Shown piece by piece: positions 18,550-26,883 of a DNA stretch of 64,000 bases. The notes under the pieces were generated by a model, which was given only the letters and a program-made list of their open reading frames with translations, did no database searches and was not told where the DNA came from. Source of the DNA: an uncultured Bacteroidales bacterium (GTDB lineage: Bacteria; Bacteroidota; Bacteroidia; Bacteroidales; F082). Every line of letters starts with the position of its first letter. Positions within the stretch are counted from its first letter, which is position 1. The stretch lies in NCBI GenBank assembly GCA_947304185.1, contig CAMZAM010000004.1, positions 62,001 through 126,000 on the forward strand, in the 5' to 3' direction. The translations under genes were made by a program, and so were the position numbers.

Positions 18550-18573
18550 CTAAATTCCAATCAAAACAATCTA

Positions 18574-18604
18574 CAAAAATACAAAAAATAATACACTTGA
18601 ACAA
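18574..18604 (-). promoter_or_regulatory. Promoter of the SDR-VOC pair
   Basis: Minus-strand TATTTTTG at 18574-18581 with TTG at 18602-18604, 20 nt apart. It is placed back to back with the SPT promoter. Confidence 0.6.
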
Positions 18605-18639
18605 ATTTTTGACTTTTTTTAAATAAAAAATAGAAATCG

Positions 18640-18670
18640 TTGTATACAGTAAATATTTTTACTATCTTTG
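18640..18670 (+). promoter_or_regulatory. SPT operon promoter with two palindromes
   Basis: TTG at 18640-18642 and TATCTTTG at 18663-18670 are 20 nt apart. TGTATACA (18641-18648) overlaps the -33 box. AGTAAATATTTTTACT (18648-18663; 6-bp arms, 4-nt centre) fills the spacer up to the -7 box. These are good candidate operators for the MarR protein encoded in the same operon; that link is inferred. Confidence 0.6.
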
Positions 18671-18698
18671 CAAGATAAAATGTTAACACAAATACAAA

Positions 18699-19958
18699 AT
18701 GGAAATTTTTGAAAGAATAGCTCACGATTCTGGTGGTCCGATCGGACAGTATATGGACCGCATTCATGGATATTTTGCATTCCCTCGTCTTGAGGGTGAA
18801 CTCGGACCGCACATGCGTTTCAACGGTGTCGACGTGTTGTGCTGGAGTTTGAACAACTATCTCGGTTTGGCTAACCATCCTGAGGTTCGTAAAGTTGACG
18901 CGGAAGCCGCCGCCCGTTGGGGTCTCGCATACCCGATGGGAGCTCGTATGATGAGTGGTAACACCCGTCTGCATGAGCGCTTGGAGCGCGAATTGGCCGA
19001 CTTCGAGCATAAGGAAGACGCTTACGAGTTCAACTTCGGCTATCAGGGCATTGTGTCGACTATCGACGCGCTCTGCACCCGTAACGATGTCATCGTCTTC
19101 GACGCAGAGGCACATGCCTGTCTCATCGACGGCAAACGTCTGCATATGGGACAGTCGTTCCACTTCAAACACAACGATATCGTCAGCTGCGAGAAGATGC
19201 TCCAACGCGCTACCGAGGTGGTGAAGAAAACGGGCGGCGGCATCCTGCTCATCACTGAAGGTGTGTTCGGAATGACAGGTGCTCTCGGCATCCTCGACCA
19301 GATAGTGGCTCTTAAGAAGAAATATCAGTTCCGTATCCTCATCGACGACGCTCACGGCTTCGGCTGCATGGGCCCAACAGGGCGCGGCACCTCGGAGCAT
19401 TTCGGCGTGATGGATGACATCGACCTCTACATCGGCGCTTATGCCAAGTCGATGGCTATCATCGGCGGCTTCGTGGCAGGTCCGAAAGTCATTATCGACT
19501 ACCTGCGCTATAACATGCGCTCGCAGATGTATGCTAAGTCTTTGCCAATGCCTATCGTTGAAGGCTGTCTGAAACGTTTGGAGATCATCCGCAGCAAGGA
19601 AGGCGACGAGCTCCGTAAGAAACTCTGGACTGTGACACGTACCCTTCAGAATGGCTTCCGTGACCTCGGATTCGAGATCGGACCAGCTGAAGCATGCGTA
19701 ACACCTATCTTCTTGCCGGGTAACGAGGTGCAGGCTGCTTGGATAGCCCTCGATTTACGTACCAACTACAAGATCTTCTGCTCAATAGTGACGTATCCTG
19801 TCATCCCGAGAGGCATGATCATCTTCAGAATCATTCCTACAGCGGCCCACTCGCTCGAAGATGTCGAATACACATTGAAAGCATTTAAGGAGATTAAGGA
19901 GAAACTCGCAGCGGGTAAGTACGACAACCCTGAAATGCCTCAACTGGCTATCCTATAA
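18699..19958 (+). CDS. spt: Serine palmitoyltransferase (PLP-dependent alpha-oxoamine synthase)
   Basis: This enzyme family condenses an amino acid with an acyl-CoA. In Bacteroidota the member with this layout makes 3-ketosphinganine from serine, the first step of sphingolipid synthesis. The 419-residue protein has WSLNNYLGLANHP, SGNTRLHERLE, the PLP-stacking His139 (AEAHA), LIDDAHGFG (Asp216/217, His219) and the PLP lysine K250 in GAYAKSMAIIGG. Glycine C-acetyltransferase (kbl) is the main alternative. The coupled reductase 1 bp downstream favours SPT. Confidence 0.8.
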   Translation: MEIFERIAHDSGGPIGQYMDRIHGYFAFPRLEGELGPHMRFNGVDVLCWSLNNYLGLANHPEVRKVDAEAAARWGLAYPMGARMMSGNTRLHERLERELADFEHKEDAYEFNFGYQGIVSTIDALCTRNDVIVFDAEAHACLIDGKRLHMGQSFHFKHNDIVSCEKMLQRATEVVKKTGGGILLITEGVFGMTGALGILDQIVALKKKYQFRILIDDAHGFGCMGPTGRGTSEHFGVMDDIDLYIGAYAKSMAIIGGFVAGPKVIIDYLRYNMRSQMYAKSLPMPIVEGCLKRLEIIRSKEGDELRKKLWTVTRTLQNGFRDLGFEIGPAEACVTPIFLPGNEVQAAWIALDLRTNYKIFCSIVTYPVIPRGMIIFRIIPTAAHSLEDVEYTLKAFKEIKEKLAAGKYDNPEMPQLAIL

Positions 19959-19959
19959 A

Positions 19960-20784
19960 ATGAGATATAAGTGTTTTAAGGATAAAGTGATTATTGTGAC
20001 TGGAGCCAGCTCGGGAATCGGGCTGGCTACAGCCAAATTATTTGCCTCTTACGACGCCAAAGTGGTGATGGCGGCACGATCCATCGACAAGCTGGAACAA
20101 CTCAGGAATGAGATGACCGAACCGGCTAACGTGCTCTGCATCAAGACCGACGTGACGGTGGAGGAGGACTGCAAAAACCTGATTGAAGAAACCATTAAGA
20201 CATTCGGACGTATCGACATCCTCATCAATAATGCAGGAATTTCAATGCGCGCTATGTTCATCGACCTCGACCTCGACGTCATCAAAAGACTGATGGACAC
20301 AAACTTCTGGGGAACAATATACTGCACAAAATACGCTCTGCCTTATCTGCTCGAATCGAAAGGCAGTGTAGTGGGAGTAATCTCAACCGCTGGATACCTC
20401 GGATTGCCAGGCAGGACTGGCTATTCAGCCTCGAAATTCGCCATACGTGGCTTCCTGAGCACCTTGCGTGTGGAACATCGTTACGACAAGCTGCACGTGA
20501 TGGCCTTTGCCCCGGGATTTACTGCCTCTAACATAAGAAATATGGCACTTCTCGCCGACGGGACACCTCAAGGCATGACACCTCGTAACGAGGAAAAAAT
20601 GATGTCGGCTGAACGTGTGGCACAAAGACTCGCATATGGATTGAAACACCGTAAAAACGAGATGCTTCTCACTCCAATAGGAAAAATCACGAAATTCTTC
20701 ACCTTCGCATTGCCAAAATTCTCCGAATGGTGTGAATATCATATGATGGCCAGAGAGCCGGAAAGTCCTATAAAAAAGAAATAA
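19960..20784 (+). CDS. SDR, probable 3-ketosphinganine reductase
   Basis: A 274-residue classical SDR with TGASSGIG near residue 15, LINNAGISMR and the catalytic YSASKFA. A C-terminal hydrophobic region (ITKFFTFALPKFSEW) may dock on the membrane. The start codon is 1 bp after the SPT stop, so translation is probably coupled. In sphingolipid synthesis the SPT product 3-ketosphinganine must be reduced by an NADPH-dependent SDR. This position makes the gene the best candidate in the window; the assignment is inferred from context. Confidence 0.75.
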   Translation: MRYKCFKDKVIIVTGASSGIGLATAKLFASYDAKVVMAARSIDKLEQLRNEMTEPANVLCIKTDVTVEEDCKNLIEETIKTFGRIDILINNAGISMRAMFIDLDLDVIKRLMDTNFWGTIYCTKYALPYLLESKGSVVGVISTAGYLGLPGRTGYSASKFAIRGFLSTLRVEHRYDKLHVMAFAPGFTASNIRNMALLADGTPQGMTPRNEEKMMSAERVAQRLAYGLKHRKNEMLLTPIGKITKFFTFALPKFSEWCEYHMMAREPESPIKKK

Positions 20785-20796
20785 AACTTAAGCCCT

Positions 20797-21234
20797 ATGA
20801 TGCTCATTAAGGAAATAGCTGTCTATGTGAATTTCCTCAACTCGAGGATAAAAAAATGTTTCATAGACAGACTTCAGGAAAATGATATAAACATTACGCC
20901 TGAACAATATCTGGTGCTCGACATACTGTGGGAAAAACAGTCGCTGTCGCAGCAGAATATCGCCGATATCATTCAAAAAGACAAGAATTCGGTTACAAAA
21001 ATCATCGATTCACTTGAGAAGAAACATCTGGTGAAACGTGTGACGGATCAGAAAGACCGCCGTATCAACAAGATTGAGTTGACCGAAGATGCCGTCGCTA
21101 TGGAAAAAGTGGCAACCGAAGTGGCAATCAATTTTATGAATGATGCGATAAAAGGCATTGATGATCAGGAACTTGATAGTTTTGTAAACGTCATGCGCCA
21201 GATCAAAAACAATCTTGAAGGAGAAAACAATTAA
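20797..21234 (+). CDS. MarR-family transcriptional regulator
   Basis: The 145-residue protein has the MarR winged-helix fold: YLVLDILWEKQSLSQQNIAD, then the recognition helix region KDKNSVTKIIDSLEKK and the wing RVTDQKDRRINKIELT. It starts 12 bp after the reductase gene and is the third gene of the SPT operon. MarR proteins often bind palindromes overlapping their own promoters and respond to small ligands, including acyl compounds. The two palindromes at 18641-18663 are plausible sites. Ligand unknown. Confidence 0.88.
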   Translation: MMLIKEIAVYVNFLNSRIKKCFIDRLQENDINITPEQYLVLDILWEKQSLSQQNIADIIQKDKNSVTKIIDSLEKKHLVKRVTDQKDRRINKIELTEDAVAMEKVATEVAINFMNDAIKGIDDQELDSFVNVMRQIKNNLEGENN

Positions 21235-21245
21235 AAGATAATAAT

Positions 21246-21959
21246 ATGAGAATCAAACTGATAGGATTATTATGCATAGGCCTGCTGTTTTTCGTTTCGT
21301 GTAAACGGGATGCAGGTGAAGGCGGCACCGGAACGGTCCAAGGATATGTGAAGCTCATCAACCATCCTGATGACAATTATTCTCTGCCGGCTGATACTAT
21401 GAATGCAGCAAAAACTGATGTTTTCATCGTTTATGGCAACTCTGATTTCTATGGCGATGACGTGGAAACTGATGACAAGGGTTTTTATAAATTCAAATAT
21501 CTGACACCAGGAACATACACTGTGTTTTCTTACTCAACACTGCCGAATGGCGATAAAGTCCCTGTGACAGCTTCAGTGTCAATTGGTAAAGGTGAAACAG
21601 GTAACGTGCCTACAATCTATATTCATTCAGGGAAGGCTTATGGAACGTCGATAGCTACAGGTAAGGTATATGCTTTGTACTATCATAACGACACCTATCG
21701 CGGACAAGGATGGGCTTACGAACATCGTGTCTACATCAGAAAAGCCGGCGAGGCATATCAGTTTGACGACGTGCGCGTGGGATTGGATGGAATTTTTGCT
21801 TTTCAGAAGCTGCAACCTGGTGAATATGAAGTGTTTACGTTTACTGAGAATTCTAATGAAATCCCTTCTCCGTTGATTAAAACACTTACTGTTGAAAACC
21901 CGGGCGAGATAATTGAAATGGAACCGGATACCACATTCTTAGTAAGGATTCAAGTCTGA
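21246..21959 (+). CDS. Lipoprotein with two carboxypeptidase-regulatory-like domains
   Basis: The 237-residue protein has a lipoprotein signal peptide with cysteine in FVSC (residues 17-20). Two beta-sandwich modules follow: one ending GFYKFKYLTPGTYTVFSYS, the other GIFAFQKLQPGEYEVFTF. These are signatures of CarboxypepD_reg/SdrD-B-like folds. Function unknown. It lies between MarR and the polyphosphate polymerase module and may be an outer-surface or periplasmic scaffold. Confidence 0.7.
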   Translation: MRIKLIGLLCIGLLFFVSCKRDAGEGGTGTVQGYVKLINHPDDNYSLPADTMNAAKTDVFIVYGNSDFYGDDVETDDKGFYKFKYLTPGTYTVFSYSTLPNGDKVPVTASVSIGKGETGNVPTIYIHSGKAYGTSIATGKVYALYYHNDTYRGQGWAYEHRVYIRKAGEAYQFDDVRVGLDGIFAFQKLQPGEYEVFTFTENSNEIPSPLIKTLTVENPGEIIEMEPDTTFLVRIQV

Positions 21960-21983
21960 TAATCAATGAATTACAAGGAAATT

Positions 21984-22412
21984 ATGAAAAAATTATTGAT
22001 ATTTTCGTTTTTGATGGCATTGGTAATCCCTGCCTTCGCTCAACAGGTCACACCTGAGACTTTAATCAAACGCCAGAAACGTAAAGGCTTGACTGTCAAG
22101 GAGTGGAATACTCAGGTTGGAGCCAAACAGGCTTTTCTTGACCACGTGACAACGTATGACTCACTCGGAAGAAAGGTCGAGGAAATTGAATATGCCTCTT
22201 ATGGTCAGAAATCACGTGTGGTGAGCGAATATGTCGATCCTGTTGATCCGGCCTCAAAAGTTCTTCGTGAGATAGAATATAACGACCGTGACAAAGTGGT
22301 GAGAATCAGGAAGTTCGAATACAACGACGACGGTAGCAAGAAACGGCAACTCAACTATTATCCGAACGGCAAGCTGGAATCGGTAAAAGAATTTGAAATG
22401 ATATTCAAATAA
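21984..22412 (+). CDS. Small secreted protein with YD/MORN-like repeats
   Basis: The ATG at 21984 gives 142 residues with a signal peptide ending PAFAQ. An earlier in-frame ATG at 21966 would put hydrophilic residues before it. The mature part has repeating beta motifs of the form YDSLGRKVEEIEY, EYNDRDKVVRIRKFEYN and YYPNGKLESVKEF, similar to YwqK/MORN-type repeats. No enzyme motif is seen. Its stop overlaps the VTC gene start (TAATG), so it is tied to the polyphosphate module. Function unknown. Confidence 0.7.
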   Translation: MKKLLIFSFLMALVIPAFAQQVTPETLIKRQKRKGLTVKEWNTQVGAKQAFLDHVTTYDSLGRKVEEIEYASYGQKSRVVSEYVDPVDPASKVLREIEYNDRDKVVRIRKFEYNDDGSKKRQLNYYPNGKLESVKEFEMIFK

Positions 22413-23218
22413 TGTTGATTGTCAATGACATATTGAAGGAGATGAGTCCTATCAGCCTCGACGAGATGAGTGCCGTGAAGCTGATGAACCGCGTTGATAC
22501 AAAATATGTCGCGCACGACATAATTGTCGCGAAGCTGTTTTCGCTTATAAAAGATGAGTATTTTGTGCAGGAGATCGATGGTAAGCGCGTCGCCGCATAC
22601 GATAGTGTTTACTACGATACCGAGGATAATCACATGTACATCATTCACCAGGACAAGAAGCTGAAGCGCGACAAGTTGCGCGTCAGAAATTACGTCGACA
22701 CCGGCAACTATTTCTGCGAGGTGAAGCATAAAAACAACCACGGGCGCACAAAGAAAAAACGCATCGAAGTGGGGCAGGATGCCTTCGCTGAGTTGAAGTC
22801 GGCTGCGGCGACGCGAGAGTTCGTCGAGAAAGAACTGCCGACATACGATTTCGATGGTTTCGTTAAAAAACTCTCGACGACATTTGAACGGATTACGGTA
22901 GTAAACAAAGACAAAACAGAGCGCATAACCATCGATTTCAACGTGCGGTTTCATAACTTCGAAAACGGCAACGACGGAGGCATAGCGCCACTGGTGGTGA
23001 TGGAACTGAAACGCAACGGCAGATGCGAGTCGTTCTTCCAAAAAACGCTCTTTGAATTGAGAGTTAAACCATTGAGTATCAGTAAGTATTGTATCGGGAG
23101 GGCACTCACTGACAAGACACTGAAACAGAATCGTTTTAAAAAGAAAATCATCAAACTTGAAAAATTGGAAAAACTGAGAGAATATGATGTTACTTCAGAT
23201 TTTACAACAGACATTTGA
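22412..23218 (+). CDS. VTC-domain polyphosphate polymerase
   Basis: The 268-residue protein is a bacterial VTC (vacuolar transporter chaperone catalytic) domain. In yeast this tunnel-fold domain makes polyphosphate from ATP. Visible family motifs are KLMNRVDTKYV, YYDTEDNHMY with a nearby His, KLKRDKLRVRNY, the metal-binding FCEVKHKNNHGRTKKKR, and the basic tunnel residues. The protein has no SPX domain. It overlaps DUF4956 by 35 bp, the usual bacterial partner, which may anchor it to the membrane. Confidence 0.85.
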   Translation: MLIVNDILKEMSPISLDEMSAVKLMNRVDTKYVAHDIIVAKLFSLIKDEYFVQEIDGKRVAAYDSVYYDTEDNHMYIIHQDKKLKRDKLRVRNYVDTGNYFCEVKHKNNHGRTKKKRIEVGQDAFAELKSAAATREFVEKELPTYDFDGFVKKLSTTFERITVVNKDKTERITIDFNVRFHNFENGNDGGIAPLVVMELKRNGRCESFFQKTLFELRVKPLSISKYCIGRALTDKTLKQNRFKKKIIKLEKLEKLREYDVTSDFTTDI

Positions 23219-23909
23219 TCCGGATATCGCCCGCGAATTCGGTGAAGCCGAGTTCCAGACGGGATTTTTGGGCGTGCCGCTCTACGACATGACGAGCCTC
23301 TGGACGCTTTTAGTGCGTTTCGCATTCCATTTCCTGGTGTGCTGGCTCATCGTGAGATGGTTCTATTACCCGAAGAGTCGTCGCAATGACTATTATTTCA
23401 CCTTCATGCTTTTCGCGGTGACGATCTTTCTGCTCATCACCCAGATGGACAACATGAAGATGGCGATAAGTTTCGCTTTGGGACTCTTCGCAATTTTCGG
23501 CATGATACGATATCGAACGGAGACGCTGAAAGTACGCGAGATGACGTATCTTTTCATCATCATCGGAATATCGATTATCAACGGCTTAGCCCTAACGGTG
23601 AGTTATCTCGAGCTTGGCGTTACTAACTTATTGTTTATCATATCAATATGGCTGTTTGAGAACCATATCATCACCACGAAACGTACCGAGATGAAGATCG
23701 TTCTTTACGACAAGATCGAGAACGTTAAACATGGTCGTGAAGCCGAACTTATCGCTGATTTGAAGGAGAGAACCGGCTTGGATATCATCGAGGTCGAAGT
23801 CGGACATATCGACTTCCTGCGTGATGTAGCTTACGTGAAGGTGACATACAAACCGTTCACAAAGACGCAAAATACCATCAATACGGTTACGAAATTGAAA
23901 GATTTTTAA
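23184..23909 (+). CDS. DUF4956 integral membrane protein
   Basis: The 241-residue protein has about four to five membrane segments between residues 35 and 155 (e.g. FHFLVCWLIVRWFYY and FAIFGMIRYRTETLKVREMT). A cytosolic alpha/beta domain follows at about 170-240 (MKIVLYDKIENVKHGRE). FGMIRYRTE is the DUF4956 hallmark. The family is regularly found beside VTC-domain proteins. It probably holds the polymerase at the membrane or moves polyphosphate; this role is inferred. It overlaps the VTC gene by 35 bp and DUF2490 by 1 bp. Confidence 0.85.
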   Translation: MMLLQILQQTFDPDIAREFGEAEFQTGFLGVPLYDMTSLWTLLVRFAFHFLVCWLIVRWFYYPKSRRNDYYFTFMLFAVTIFLLITQMDNMKMAISFALGLFAIFGMIRYRTETLKVREMTYLFIIIGISIINGLALTVSYLELGVTNLLFIISIWLFENHIITTKRTEMKIVLYDKIENVKHGREAELIADLKERTGLDIIEVEVGHIDFLRDVAYVKVTYKPFTKTQNTINTVTKLKDF

Positions 23910-24601
23910 TGGCTGATTGGAAAAAATATGGCGTTGCTCTGATTCTGTTGTTGGTTTTGACAGCGTATGATACGTTTGCCCAACGCACAACGGATTTCGG
24001 TGCCATATTGCAGGCCGAATATGAGAACAATTTTGTAGGAAACTACGATGTCTGGGTGAAGGAAGACCTTCGTTTCGATCATGATTTCTCCAAATATTCA
24101 CGTTCAAAGACCACTTTAGGCTTTGATTACAAGTTCGTGAGATACGGTTTCAAGATAGGCGCAGGCTTTGATTATATCAATAAATACACGGAAAAGCGCG
24201 TTTATAGAAATCGTTATCGTTTTTTTGTAAATGCATCGTATAAATACACTTATCGAAACTGGGATTTCGGTTATAGTATGCGTTTCATAACGCTGTATCA
24301 TGACGAAAGGACAGGCTATTACAACTATACGCCGGAGTTTAGTTGGCGTAACAAGCTTTCGGTGTCGTATCAACGTCCTTACAGCAGATACAAATACACC
24401 TTGTATGGTGAGCTTTATTCTGATTTTAATAAGGCTAAGCGATTGGAACTCAGTACTTTATTGCTTTCGGGCGAAGTCGATTACCGCTTGACACGCAGGC
24501 AGCATCTGACGTTGTTTGTAAGAGATTACAGAGATTTTTATGTGGAATCAGACCAGTTCAGGACGGTGTTTTTCGGTCTGGGTTGGAAATATAAACATTA
24601 A
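23909..24601 (+). CDS. DUF2490-family outer membrane beta-barrel protein
   Basis: The 230-residue protein has a signal peptide (ending DTFAQ). The rest is alternating-strand barrel sequence such as TTLGFDYKFVRYGFKIGAGF and YRFFVNASYKYTYRNWDFG. The C-terminus FFGLGWKYKH has the terminal aromatic pattern of barrels. DUF2490 has no known function. The overlap TAATG with DUF4956 ties it to the polyphosphate module. Confidence 0.8.
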   Translation: MADWKKYGVALILLLVLTAYDTFAQRTTDFGAILQAEYENNFVGNYDVWVKEDLRFDHDFSKYSRSKTTLGFDYKFVRYGFKIGAGFDYINKYTEKRVYRNRYRFFVNASYKYTYRNWDFGYSMRFITLYHDERTGYYNYTPEFSWRNKLSVSYQRPYSRYKYTLYGELYSDFNKAKRLELSTLLLSGEVDYRLTRRQHLTLFVRDYRDFYVESDQFRTVFFGLGWKYKH

Positions 24602-24604
24602 ACC

Positions 24605-26437
24605 ATGAAAAAACTTATTACCTTTATTTGCTTGTTAATCAGTGGATTAACTGTGATGGGACAATATGCTCCGGCGGGCGACAGTCTTAAGACACGTTGG
24701 GCTGCAAAAGTTACACCTGAAAATGTTTGGCAAGAGTATCCGCGTCCGCAAATGACGCGTCCTGATTGGTTGAACCTGAATGGATTATGGGATTATGCTA
24801 TTCGCTCGAAAGATGTAAATAGTATTGATGAGATTTTTGTTGATCAGTTGGATGGAAAGATTCTGGTTCCTTTCTGTGTCGAATCCGCACTGTCTGGAGT
24901 GCAGAAATACGTTGGGAAAGATAATGTGCTATGGTATCAGCGGGAATTTGAGGTCCCGAAATCATGGAAAGGGAAACATGTTATTCTTCATTTCGGTGCT
25001 GTCGATTGGAAGTGTGATGTGTGGGTCAATGACATAAAAGTAGGTTCGCACACTGGCGGTTACACTCCGTTTAGCATGGACATTACTCAAGTTTTGAAAA
25101 AGAAAGGTAATGTGTTGAAAGTCCGCGTTTGGGATCCGACCGACCAAGGTGAGCAGCCTTGCGGCAAACAACATGTGAAACCTCATGGAATCTGGTACAC
25201 TCCAGTGACTGGAATCTGGCAGACGGTATGGCTTGAGCCTGTCAGTGAGAACCATATTGTTGATTTGAAAATCGTGCCTGATATTGATAATAAAACAGTA
25301 TATGTGACGCCACAAATCGCCAATGCCTCGGCTGATATTATGGTGAGAATTGACATTAAGATGGGTCCGGATCTGGCTGTGGCTAGTGAGCAGTCAATAA
25401 ATGAAGAAACTATAGAAGTACCATTTTATTTAAATAAAATTAATCTTTGGACACCTGACGATCCATTCCTTTATAACATTGATGTGTTTTTGTATAAAGA
25501 TAATAAGATTGTTGACCATGTAACCAGTTACTTCGCGATGCGCAAATTCGGCACTGAGAAAGACGAAAATGGCATCGTGCGCCTGATGCTCAACAACGAG
25601 CCGATTTTCATGTTCGGTCCGCTCGACCAGGGCTGGTGGTGCGACGGTCTCTATACCGCTCCATGCGATGAGGCGTTGAAATACGATATCCAGAAAACGA
25701 AGGACTTCGGCTTCAACATGATTCGTAAGCATGTGAAGGTGGAGCCTGCGCGTTGGTATTATTGGTGCGATCAACTCGGAATCATTGTATGGCAGGACAT
25801 GCCTTCTGGAGGCAAAGGTCCGGGCTGGGTTACCGACAGATATTTCGAGGGCTCGCTGAGTGAACGTACGCCAGAATCGGAGGCTACATACAAAAAAGAA
25901 TGGAAAGAAATCATCGATTACCTGTATTCTGTGCCTTCGATAGGCGTCTGGGTGCCGTTCAACGAGTCGTGGGGGCAGTTCAAAACCCCTGAAATCGTTG
26001 AGTGGACAAAGAATTACGACCCGTCGAGGTTGGTCAATCCGGCATCGGGAGGCAACCACTATCCCGTGGGCGATATTTTGGACATCCACAACTATCCGGA
26101 CCCTGAGATGTATTTCTACGAACCTGAAAGAGTCACTGTTTTGGGCGAATATGGCGGAATTGGTAGAAAAATAGAGGGACACACTTGGGTGAAAGACCAA
26201 GGATGGGGCTATGTGGAATATGACACTGAGGAAAAAGTTACAGATACTTATGTGGAATACGCCAACGAACTGCTGGAACTCATTCCACAAGGCTTCTCGG
26301 CAGCTGTCTACACGCAAACAACAGACTGTGAAGTCGAGCTCAATGGCCTGATGACGTACGATAGGGAAGTGGTGAAGCTTAACGAACAGCGGATTCGCGA
26401 GATAAATCAGAGGATTTCCAATTACTTCAAGAAATAA
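24605..26437 (+). CDS. Glycoside hydrolase family 2 protein
   Basis: A secreted 610-residue enzyme with a signal peptide ending VMGQ. The domains run sugar-binding jelly roll (about 40-220, with LNLNGLWDYAIR and VPFCVESALSG), Ig-like domain (about 225-320) and TIM barrel (325-605). The acid/base Glu is in VWVPFNESWGQF and the nucleophile Glu in VTVLGEYGGIG. The specificity (galactosidase, glucuronidase, mannosidase or other) cannot be told from this. Last gene of the SPT-polyphosphate operon; a sugar hydrolase here is unexpected. Confidence 0.88.
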   Translation: MKKLITFICLLISGLTVMGQYAPAGDSLKTRWAAKVTPENVWQEYPRPQMTRPDWLNLNGLWDYAIRSKDVNSIDEIFVDQLDGKILVPFCVESALSGVQKYVGKDNVLWYQREFEVPKSWKGKHVILHFGAVDWKCDVWVNDIKVGSHTGGYTPFSMDITQVLKKKGNVLKVRVWDPTDQGEQPCGKQHVKPHGIWYTPVTGIWQTVWLEPVSENHIVDLKIVPDIDNKTVYVTPQIANASADIMVRIDIKMGPDLAVASEQSINEETIEVPFYLNKINLWTPDDPFLYNIDVFLYKDNKIVDHVTSYFAMRKFGTEKDENGIVRLMLNNEPIFMFGPLDQGWWCDGLYTAPCDEALKYDIQKTKDFGFNMIRKHVKVEPARWYYWCDQLGIIVWQDMPSGGKGPGWVTDRYFEGSLSERTPESEATYKKEWKEIIDYLYSVPSIGVWVPFNESWGQFKTPEIVEWTKNYDPSRLVNPASGGNHYPVGDILDIHNYPDPEMYFYEPERVTVLGEYGGIGRKIEGHTWVKDQGWGYVEYDTEEKVTDTYVEYANELLELIPQGFSAAVYTQTTDCEVELNGLMTYDREVVKLNEQRIREINQRISNYFKK

Positions 26438-26467
26438 AAAAATGGTCGGCGATTGCCGACCATTTTT
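26438..26467. terminator. Bidirectional terminator, 13-bp perfect stem
   Basis: AAAAATGGTCGGC (26438-26450) and GCCGACCATTTTT (26455-26467) form a perfect 13-bp stem with loop GATT. It lies between the convergent GH2 and ferredoxin genes and can end transcripts from both sides. Confidence 0.92.
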
Positions 26468-26490
26468 AATTAACATCCTGTGTTAATCTA

Positions 26491-26658
26491 TTAGTCCTCA
26501 ACGATTGCTTCGTTCGGGCAAACGCTTGCGCATGTGCCGCATGAAACGCAGTTATCAGCGTTGATTGAATAGATGCTACCTTCTGAAATAGCGCCGACTG
26601 GGCACTCGTCGATGCAAGTACCGCAAGCTACACAGCTGTCCAAAATTTTGTATGCCAT
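26491..26658 (-). CDS. 2[4Fe-4S] ferredoxin
   Basis: The 55-residue protein starts MAYKILDSC and has two clostridial-type cluster motifs: CVACGTCIDECP and CVSCGTCASVCP. ATG 26658 is preferred over the in-frame ATG at 26709, because that one would add a hydrophilic extension and overlap the promoter. It is divergent from korAB, the 2-oxoacid:ferredoxin oxidoreductase, and is the natural electron acceptor candidate for it. Confidence 0.93.
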   Translation of the reverse strand: MAYKILDSCVACGTCIDECPVGAISEGSIYSINADNCVSCGTCASVCPNEAIVED

Positions 26659-26683
26659 AATATTATAGTTTAGAAAATTTTTG

Positions 26684-26714
26684 CAAAGATATGGGTTTTT
26701 CAAATACACAGCAA
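26684..26714 (-). promoter_or_regulatory. Ferredoxin promoter
   Basis: Minus-strand TATCTTTG at 26684-26691 with TTG at 26712-26714, 20 nt apart. The ATG is 25 nt downstream of the -7 box. Confidence 0.7.
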
Positions 26715-26794
26715 CATTTTTCGAAAATATTTTTTTCTGTTAAAAATGATAAAATTTTTTCCATAATTTATTTTTTTATATAAAAATATATCCT

Positions 26795-26802
26795 TAACTT
26801 TG
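26795..26802 (+). promoter_or_regulatory. -7 box for korAB
   Basis: TAACTTTG followed by C lies 81 nt before the korA ATG. The leader contains a short hairpin, TGGGA-gagta-TCCC, near 26811-26825. No known riboswitch was recognised. Confidence 0.6.
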
Positions 26803-26883
26803 CGGAATATTTGGGAGAGTATCCCCATAAATGAGAAATATCATCTAAGTAATTAAAATACAATAAATTAAATTCAATTTCTT

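Noticed and set aside
18561-19400. Minus-strand frame antisense to SPT
   Set aside because: SPT is certain on the plus strand; the frame is a by-product of codon composition and has no signal or promoter.
22358-23041. Minus-strand frame opposite the VTC polymerase
   Set aside because: The plus-strand protein carries clear family motifs; the antisense frame is a shadow.
26811-26825. Riboswitch in the korA leader
   Set aside because: Only one short hairpin (TGGGA/TCCC) is visible; no known riboswitch core could be recognised.
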